A DNA stretch of 64,000 nucleotides from Fibrobacter succinogenes. Its GTDB lineage: Bacteria; Fibrobacterota; Fibrobacteria; Fibrobacterales; Fibrobacteraceae. The notes beneath the pieces are model-generated. The model was not told the DNA's origin. It made no database searches and was given only the letters and a program-made list of their open reading frames with translations. Shown here piece after piece: positions 58,626-64,000 of this stretch. The position numbers and the translations under genes are program-made. Within the stretch, counting starts at the first letter, position 1. Every line of letters starts with the position of its first letter. The stretch lies in NCBI RefSeq assembly GCF_902779965.1, contig NZ_CACZDK010000006.1, positions 96,970-160,969 on the forward strand, in the 5' to 3' direction.

Positions 58626-59657
58626 ATGAAAGTTACAGTTTTAGGTACCGGTGGCTGGGGTCTGACCCTTGGTCAAGTTGTTTACGAAAACAAGAATGAA
58701 CTCACTTTTTGGACCAATTCTCAAGCTGAAGTAGATTTGCTTTCTACGGAGCACCAGTACAAGGACAAGCTCCCTGGCGTTATTTTCCCGGCTGATTTTA
58801 AGTACACGACCGACATGCATGCTGCCCTTGAAGGTTGCGACATGGTTCTTATCGTTGTTCCGTCGCAGTTCATGGCTGGCGTTGCCGCAAATCTTGGCTC
58901 TTGGACCCCTGCAAAGGGCAAGGAACCGATTGTCGTCTGTGCTACAAAGGGCATTCTCGAAGGCACGGATCAGCTCATGAGTGAAGTCATTCTCGAAAAG
59001 GTGCCGTGGCTCACCGAAGACAAGATGGTTGCCTTTAGCGGTCCGTCTCACGCCGAAGAAGTAAGCCGCCACGTGCTGACTGCCATTGTCGCTGCTTGCG
59101 TGAACGAAGACTCTGCAAAGGTTGTGCAGAAGGCTATGAGTTGCTCTTACCTCCGCGTCTATACTTCGACCGATATCGTTGGTGTGGAACTCTGCGGTTC
59201 CGTGAAGAACGTGATTGCAATTGCTTCCGGTGTGCTCTATGGCCTCGAAGCTGGAGGCAAGTTCAAGATCGGCGACAATACCCGCGCCGCAATCCTCACT
59301 CGCGGTCAAGCTGAAATGTGCCGCTTGGGCAAGGCTCTCGGTGCAAAGCCCGAAACGTTTGCAGGCCTTGCCGGCATGGGCGACCTTATTGTGACTTGCC
59401 TTTCCCAGCACAGCCGTAACCGCTATGTGGGCGAACACATTGGTAAGGGCGAAACGCTCGACCAGGTGCTTGCTGGCATGAAGATGATTGCCGAAGGTGT
59501 GCCGACTTGCCGCAGCACGCGTGCTCTCGCTAAGAAGCTTGGCGTAGAAATGCCGATTGTCGAAGCCGTTTACCAGATGTTGTTCGAAAACCGCAAGGTC
59601 GAAGATGTGGTCAAGGAAATCTGGGGCCGTGAACTCAAAGCCGAAAATTGGGCATAA
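58626..59657 (+). CDS. gpsA: NAD(P)-dependent glycerol-3-phosphate dehydrogenase
   Basis: The enzyme makes sn-glycerol-3-phosphate for phospholipid synthesis. The 343-residue product has the N-terminal dinucleotide-binding MKVTVLGTGGWGLTLGQVV, LIVVPSQFM, CATKGILEG, AFSGPSHAEEV, the catalytic-lysine region GVELCGSVKNVIAIASGVLY, and GLAGMGDLIVTCLSQHSRNR. ATG 58626 begins the conserved strand and follows AGGA at suitable spacing. It ends at a strong terminator (59742-59768). Confidence 0.96.
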   Translation: MKVTVLGTGGWGLTLGQVVYENKNELTFWTNSQAEVDLLSTEHQYKDKLPGVIFPADFKYTTDMHAALEGCDMVLIVVPSQFMAGVAANLGSWTPAKGKEPIVVCATKGILEGTDQLMSEVILEKVPWLTEDKMVAFSGPSHAEEVSRHVLTAIVAACVNEDSAKVVQKAMSCSYLRVYTSTDIVGVELCGSVKNVIAIASGVLYGLEAGGKFKIGDNTRAAILTRGQAEMCRLGKALGAKPETFAGLAGMGDLIVTCLSQHSRNRYVGEHIGKGETLDQVLAGMKMIAEGVPTCRSTRALAKKLGVEMPIVEAVYQMLFENRKVEDVVKEIWGRELKAENWA

Positions 59658-59741
59658 TTTCGCTGCCGTTCTAGGTCGTTTCGTTTAGTTTGCGAAAATT
59701 AATTTAATCACTTGAATAAATGATTGAAATAAATTAACTGA

Positions 59742-59768
59742 CACCTGCTTCGTGCAGGTGTTTTTTTT
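59742..59768 (+). terminator. Intrinsic terminator of gpsA
   Basis: CACCTGC-TTCGT-GCAGGTG, a perfect 7-bp stem, followed by T8. Confidence 0.92.
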
Positions 59769-59817
59769 GTATGAATGAAAAGTACCCGCCGGTGGGTTCG
59801 TATGTTCAGGTAAAAAC

Positions 59818-59847
59818 GAAAACGGCTCGCTTCTGCGAACCGTTTTC
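59818..59847 (-). terminator. Intrinsic terminator of the GH30 gene
   Basis: GAAAACGG and CCGTTTTC, extended by TCGC/GCGA with one mismatch, form a stem of about 12 bp with a 4-nt loop; on the - strand it runs into a T-rich stretch. It lies about 35 bases past the stop codon. Confidence 0.8.
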
Positions 59848-59879
59848 TGCAAACTTGCAATTGTATTTAGTCAACTAAC

Positions 59880-62021
59880 TTACTTCTTGATGACGCGAAT
59901 GGCGTTGTTCTTGGTCTTCAAGATGTAGGCGCCTTGGCGAATGCTCGGCTTGAGGGTTCCGTTGCTATTGAGAGCGTCGCCCTTTAAGCCCTTCCACACG
60001 AGGTTGCCGTTCAAGTCGAAAATCATAGCTTGCATCTTGCTTTCGTTGAATGTATAGCGGCGGGGCATCTTGATTGCAGATCCTGTGCCCGTACAACCTG
60101 TAGCGACAATCTTTGCTATGTAAATGCCTGCGGATTCGCTATTGAAGGTGAGGGCGGTAGAACCGTTTTCGCCTTCCTTCTTGAGGGAAACCTTGGTTTC
60201 GCTCCACTTGGAACCTGCTGCGAGCTTGCCATATTCGTAATCGACCCAGCTACCGCCTGCGGCACCGCCTACGTTCACGTAAGCATCAGAAGTGCCCTGG
60301 CTACGCATGGTAATGACGAGGCTTGCGCAAGAGGCGAGAGCCTTGGCGCCTTCGGCGCTGATATTCAAAAGTTGGTTCTGGTAGCCGCAAGATTCTTCGG
60401 ACTGGTCGCAGCCGGCGAGCGGAACGCTGGCGTAGCCAGCAACGCCGTCGATAGCGGTTGTGCCGTAGGTAACAGCAGAGAGCTTGTCATCCATGGCTTG
60501 CCATGTAGAAACGTCTGTCGTTGCGGTGTAATCGACAATCACAACGTCGTCGGTCGGAACGATAATCGGTTCGACGTAGCTGGAATCGCTTGTTTCGTCC
60601 TTGCATGTTGCGACAGTGGAAGCGGCTGCGCCCTTCTTGTAAACGAGAGTCGTGATGGAACGGGCCGGAAGAACGGTGCATGCTGCAACGGAAATGTTCT
60701 TGCTCTTGAGGCCGTTTTCCTTGGACTGCACTGCGGTAATGAGGCCGTAGCCTGTGATGGCCGGATTGTCGAGCTGAATGGCTGTGCTACCCGTATTGAT
60801 GATAATTGTAGAAATTGAGTCGCCGTTTGCGCTGAGGAAGGCTACCGTCTTGAGGTTTGCTTCGGCAGTCGAGGAGGCGATGACGCTTGCACCCGGATTC
60901 ACGAACTTGGAGAAGTGACGCATGGCGTGGTATTCCGGGAAAATCTTGAAGCCTGCATCATCGCAAACGTATTTGCCGCTGCCATCGAGGTCCCAACCAG
61001 CACCTGGGCAAACGCCGATCATCTGGGAGTGGTAACCCCAGAAAAGCTGCCAGGCGATGTAGCCAGAAAGGCGACCGTCGGTAAAGCCAATCTGCATAAT
61101 CTGGGCGAGGCCGAGCATGTCCTTTTCGCGCGGTTCGTCGAGCATCGGGCAGAATTCCGTCATGATGATGGGCTTGTCGCCCTTGCCGTAAACATCGGCG
61201 ATAGCCTTCATCGGCTTGCGGAAGTTTTCCGGGTCGAGGTAGTTGTTGCCGGAGTTGTCGTTTCCGTCACCGGCGTGGTAAAGGTGGTAGGAGTAGCCAT
61301 CGAGTTTGTTGGCATCGAGTGCTTTGGCGTACTTTTCAAAGTTGCTGTAGCCAATGCCGAGCGGTTCTGGGCCGATTAACTTGGTCTGTCCCTTCACGGC
61401 GTCGTAGACGGCGTTCAAGGCTTCCTTGTAACCGGCGATTTCGTTAGTTTCGGTCGGTTCAAAGAGTGTTTCTTCGTAAGTCGCTTCCATGTCCGGTTCG
61501 TTCTGGATAGAAACGTAGTCCGGAGAGATGCCGGCAGCCTTGTAGGCTTCGAGGCTCTTCTTCCACCAATTTGCAAAATCCGTGTAGGCATAGGCACCGT
61601 AGGCGTCACCGTTTGCTTTCTTCAAGGTCTTGTCAGATTTGGAATGTCCGTCCTTGCCGTTGAGGCTGTTGCTCGGCTTGAGCTTTGCCGGAGCAGACCA
61701 GCTGGACATCTGGATTTTCATGTGGTCGCCGAGGCGGGTCTTGGCGGCTTTGACAATGTCGATGTCGTCTTGAACTTTCGTAATATCTTCGTCTTGGTAC
61801 CAGTTACCCACACGGAGCAGGGAAATGTTAAGACCCGTGAATGCGGTATCGAAAAGTGCTTCTTGATCTGCTGCGGGGAGATTCTTGATCCAACTCTGGT
61901 AATAAACGCTGGCACCACCGAAACCTGTGACCTTTTGGGCCGTTGAACTTGGATTAACCGTAACGCTTGCTGCAAATGCGCTAGCGGCGAGCAGCGCCGT
62001 AGAAATCAAATATTTTTTCAT
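59880..62021 (-). CDS. Secreted GH30 xylanase-type enzyme with carbohydrate-binding region and type-IX-like tail
   Basis: This is a 713-residue protein with a signal peptide (MKKYLISTALLAASAFAASV). Residues about 20-400 form the GH30 barrel: GFGGASVYYQSWIKNL, the acid/base Glu175 in VSIQNEPDM, and the nucleophile Glu289 in IIMTEFCP. Residues about 400-470 are the GH30 side beta-domain ending ITTLVYKK. A beta-sandwich at about 500-650 (with SVPLAGCDQSEESCGYQNQ) is probably a CBM. The last 60 residues (MIFDLNGNLVWKGLKG then RQGAYILKTKNNAIRVIKK) resemble a type A sorting domain of the type IX secretion system. It is expected to cut (glucurono)xylan outside the cell. AAGGAG precedes the ATG. Three 17-bp-spaced ACACCG repeats lie upstream. 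Confidence 0.92.
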   Translation of the reverse strand: MKKYLISTALLAASAFAASVTVNPSSTAQKVTGFGGASVYYQSWIKNLPAADQEALFDTAFTGLNISLLRVGNWYQDEDITKVQDDIDIVKAAKTRLGDHMKIQMSSWSAPAKLKPSNSLNGKDGHSKSDKTLKKANGDAYGAYAYTDFANWWKKSLEAYKAAGISPDYVSIQNEPDMEATYEETLFEPTETNEIAGYKEALNAVYDAVKGQTKLIGPEPLGIGYSNFEKYAKALDANKLDGYSYHLYHAGDGNDNSGNNYLDPENFRKPMKAIADVYGKGDKPIIMTEFCPMLDEPREKDMLGLAQIMQIGFTDGRLSGYIAWQLFWGYHSQMIGVCPGAGWDLDGSGKYVCDDAGFKIFPEYHAMRHFSKFVNPGASVIASSTAEANLKTVAFLSANGDSISTIIINTGSTAIQLDNPAITGYGLITAVQSKENGLKSKNISVAACTVLPARSITTLVYKKGAAASTVATCKDETSDSSYVEPIIVPTDDVVIVDYTATTDVSTWQAMDDKLSAVTYGTTAIDGVAGYASVPLAGCDQSEESCGYQNQLLNISAEGAKALASCASLVITMRSQGTSDAYVNVGGAAGGSWVDYEYGKLAAGSKWSETKVSLKKEGENGSTALTFNSESAGIYIAKIVATGCTGTGSAIKMPRRYTFNESKMQAMIFDLNGNLVWKGLKGDALNSNGTLKPSIRQGAYILKTKNNAIRVIKK

Positions 62022-62037
62022 GTTTCACTCCTTAATT

Positions 62038-62078
62038 ACACCGGATATATCCATACACCGGTTTTTTCCATACACCGA
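62038..62078 (-). promoter_or_regulatory. Three direct repeats of ACACCG(G) with 17-bp period upstream of the GH30 gene
   Basis: ACACCGG at 62038-62044 and 62055-62061 and ACACCGA at 62072-62078 are exactly 17 bp apart; the last two share a CCAT prefix. They begin 17 bases upstream of the GH30 start codon, within its leader or promoter. Even spacing suggests a multimeric regulator or an RNA-level element. The binder is unknown. Confidence 0.45.
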
Positions 62079-62114
62079 GAGATAAAGATACTAAATGTAG
62101 TCTGGAGTTTCAAG

Positions 62115-62225
62115 AATTTAGAGCTTATAAGTTAGTAGCTCTGAGTTACTTGTTACTAGAATTTTTTATATAGCAATCTCTAGTAACTATTAACTAGTAC
62201 CTAGTAACTTAAAAAGTAACTAGCC
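62115..62225 (+). repeat. TAGTTACT-type intergenic repeat field
   Basis: TTAGTAGCTCTGAGTTACT, CTAGTAACTATTAACTAG and TACCTAGTAACTT follow one another. It is shared in pattern with 63520-63570. No gene is seen. Confidence 0.6.
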
Positions 62226-62233
62226 TAGAGGCG

Positions 62234-63406
62234 CTAATACGCGCCGTCGCCTTTAAATACGACCTTGAACGTCTTAAGAATGAGCTTGAAGTCGTCTGCG
62301 AGTTTGCCATCGCGACGAATGTAGTCGTTGTCGAGACGCATTTGACCTTCGAACGGAATGTTGCTTCGACCGCTGACTTGCCAAATGCAGGTAAGGCCTG
62401 GCGTTACAGAAAGGCGCATGCTGTGCCACGGTTCGTATTCGGCCACTTCGGATGGAATTGGCGGGCGAGGTCCAACGATGGACATTTCGCCTTTGAGAAT
62501 GTTGATGAGCTGAGGCAGTTCATCGAGACTGAACTTGCGAAGAATATGGCCGAACGGATAGATTCGCGGGTCGTTCTTCATCTTGAAGGTCTTGCCGCCA
62601 GTTTCGTTTAGGGCCATGAGTTCCTTTTTGCGTTCTTCTGCATCGGCGTACATGCTGCGGAACTTGTACATGGTAAACAGAGCCCCGTTTTTACCTACAC
62701 GAGTCTGCTTGAAAATCACAGGGCCTTTGGGGTCGCTGATCTTTACGGCGAGTGCACAGAACAGCAGGAGTGGTGATAGGACAATCAGTGACGCCGCTGT
62801 GAATGTGATGTCGAAGGTCCTCTTAATGATATGCCTAAAGCGGATTTTGTGCGGGTGAACCCATATATCCGAAAGGTTGAGCCTGTTGAGCGTGAAGAAG
62901 CTTCCGTTGGTGCTGTTGAACTCCTTCAGCTTGTCTTTCATTTCGAGATTGTCTTTTTCCTGGTAGCCCGTGTAAAGGTATGCCTGGAAAATCGGGGCTT
63001 TCGGTTTGTGGCGGAGCGCCTGGATGAGCCCTGCGTCATTGAGCTTGTGAAGTATTTCCTTGCGGATACTTTCAAGCGTGCTCATGTCGGAATTCAAAAG
63101 GATGATGCCGATACCGCTGTTGTCGGAGAGGTATCCGAGCACATCGATAAAGCGCAAGTGCGAAAACATCGTGAGAACGCTGATTTTCCATGTGTTTTCG
63201 ACAATTTTGGACGGACGACCCCAGCCGAGCACGTCAAATTGGTGTGCGTAAATCTTTATGAAAAGGAATGGTCTGCGAGTACGGTTGGCACGGAGAAATT
63301 CCTCATTAAGCCTAGCCTTGAAAAGTCGGGCTGGGTAAACAATGTTCTTTAACTTTTGCTCATTAAGTATCGAACCAATTGCTGGATTTACGGCTTCCTG
63401 TTCCAT
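62234..63406 (-). CDS. Undecaprenyl-phosphate sugar-1-phosphate transferase with degenerate GGDEF-like N-terminus
   Basis: This is a 390-residue protein. The C-terminal 210 residues are a bacterial sugar transferase (WbaP/PglC type): KRTFDITFTAASLIVLSPLL membrane segment, VIFKQTRVGKNGALFTMYKF then RSM, LRKFSLDELPQLINILKGEM, and SIVGPRPPIP. It should load a sugar-1-phosphate onto undecaprenyl phosphate to start a surface glycan. The N-terminal 180 residues have no membrane helices; the part around FLFIKIYAHQFDVLGWG and LRFIDVLGYLSDNSGIGIIL then NSDMSTLESIRKEI follows the layout of a GGDEF fold in which the signature loop is lost. ATG 63406 lies exactly seven bases after TATATT with no Shine-Dalgarno. 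Confidence 0.88.
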   Translation of the reverse strand: MEQEAVNPAIGSILNEQKLKNIVYPARLFKARLNEEFLRANRTRRPFLFIKIYAHQFDVLGWGRPSKIVENTWKISVLTMFSHLRFIDVLGYLSDNSGIGIILLNSDMSTLESIRKEILHKLNDAGLIQALRHKPKAPIFQAYLYTGYQEKDNLEMKDKLKEFNSTNGSFFTLNRLNLSDIWVHPHKIRFRHIIKRTFDITFTAASLIVLSPLLLFCALAVKISDPKGPVIFKQTRVGKNGALFTMYKFRSMYADAEERKKELMALNETGGKTFKMKNDPRIYPFGHILRKFSLDELPQLINILKGEMSIVGPRPPIPSEVAEYEPWHSMRLSVTPGLTCIWQVSGRSNIPFEGQMRLDNDYIRRDGKLADDFKLILKTFKVVFKGDGAY

Positions 63407-63413
63407 ACGTAAT

Positions 63414-63419
63414 AATATA
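63414..63419 (-). promoter_or_regulatory. TATATT hexamer 7 nt before the sugar transferase start
   Basis: On the - strand TATATT-ATTACGT-ATG. This is the same hexamer and spacing as xseB. Confidence 0.5.
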
Positions 63420-63424
63420 GTAAA

Positions 63425-63600
63425 TAGTTGGTGGAATTTAGAAGTTACTAGTTCAGAGTTACTAGTTACTGAGGCGCGTTTCGCGGCAGTTGTGAGTTCA
63501 GAGTTACTAGAGAATTTCATATCAAGATGTTCTAGTAACTATTAACTAGTACCTAGTAACTAATAACTAAGTTCTGCCGACTAATCGCTAGTAACTGGGA
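63425..63600 (+). repeat. TAGTTACTAG-type intergenic repeat field
   Basis: AGTTACTAGTTCAGAG, AGTTACTAGTTACTGAGG, a CGCG-TTT-CGCG hairpin, AGTTACTAGAGAATTTCATA, TCAAGA and TTCTAGTAACTATTAACTAG appear in the same order as in 33440-33590. Confidence 0.75.
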
Positions 63601-64000
63601 AAGCTAGGTGCAGCACTCGCTTTATAAGTTAGTGCTTATCTGTGCATTGCCTCCTTTGGGTGGTCTGGCGTCTGAAGCACGCCATGTGTTCTGCACGATG
63701 GAAGGGGTAGTGAGCAATGAAATGCGAACTAGGGGAAGGCTTTCCCCTCATATAATTACAGACATTGCCTACTGTCTACTTCCTACTTGCACTTTCACTT
63801 CGTTCAAGTGCCAATAGTGCGCAAGGTTATGACGCAGCAAAGTACTTGTATTTTGATATGTCATAATCGCAGTCACGAACGCCTTGGCGTTCAATGCTGG
63901 CCTCGGTCATGTCCAAGCAAGGTTGACGCTTCGCGTCCGTGGCTGCATTTATCAAATATAAGTCCATAAATGGCTTATGCTTGCATAAATTTGCACACTC
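63601..64000 (+). other. Non-coding window end with family A relatives
   Basis: I see no supported gene in this stretch. It contains an AGGGGAA/TTCCCCT hairpin (63731-63748) and two relatives of repeat family A in reverse orientation. One has a GCACTT/AAGTGC stem at about 63788-63811. The other, at 63895-63930, has GCATGACCGAG-like flanks and an imperfect stem. A GAACGCC-TT-GGCGTTC hairpin (63878-63893) is nearby. The sequence continues past the window. Confidence 0.4.

Noticed and set aside
63601..64000. A tRNA or other stable RNA at the window end
   Set aside because: Hairpins are present but no cloverleaf or T-loop sequence; the hairpins belong to dispersed repeat relatives.

Overview
The window looks like a chromosomal segment of a Gram-negative, plant-fibre-degrading member of the Fibrobacterota, most likely a Fibrobacter. 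This is inferred from content, not from a database match. The clues are a lipoprotein GH5 cellulase with serine-rich linkers, a secreted GH30 xylanase ending in a type-IX-secretion-like tail, many lipobox proteins and outer-membrane barrels, an Mla-type lipid transport operon, and TAnnTT(TG) promoter hexamers like those of the FCB superphylum. No rRNA, tRNA, CRISPR array or intact insertion sequence was seen.

Layout. 1-5424 is an AT-rich accessory block on the + strand: the C-terminus of an McrB-like AAA+ ATPase, a 1181-residue DUF2357-type protein, and an RtcR-like sigma-54 activator with a CARF-like N-terminus. It is followed by remnants of a DUF4160/DUF2442 pair. 5666-13591 holds tex (behind a palindrome and a structured leader), a ferredoxin, an exported protein, argB-argD, and an Rpn-family nuclease with a 12-bp tandem repeat. 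13675-19719 holds a diguanylate cyclase, two tandem membrane paralogues, a radical SAM/B12 protein, a MORN-type repeat protein and a DedA protein. 19908-25950 is a minus-strand operon of three lipoproteins and two PEGA-like membrane proteins, divergent from xseB and an orphan OppF-like ATPase. 27065-30464 is the mla operon. 30606-34041 has rlmD and three lipoproteins.

34257-41738 has a giant zincin/propeller/barrel protein, the GH5 enzyme and a SagB-like oxidoreductase. 41873-47658 has lrgAB, fmt-rsmB and two outer-membrane proteins. 47721-56042 (minus) has mutY, a glycosyltransferase, a eukaryotic-type HisA, a lipocalin-like protein, a sugar-nucleotide epimerase, an aroK-aroB fusion and aroE. 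56323-59657 has der, plsY and gpsA. 59880-63406 (minus) has the GH30 enzyme and an undecaprenyl-phosphate sugar transferase.

The strongest leads are: (1) the McrB/DUF2357/RtcR-like operon, a candidate defence module under RNA- or nucleotide-sensing control; (2) dispersed intergenic repeats whose hairpin stems change sequence but keep pairing; (3) in-frame repeat-derived insertions in mutY and probably rsmB; (4) loss of the GSGN-GATN catalytic segment of PlsY together with a read-through overlap from der; (5) a recurrent promoter placement about 7 nt before the start codon, implying many leaderless mRNAs.
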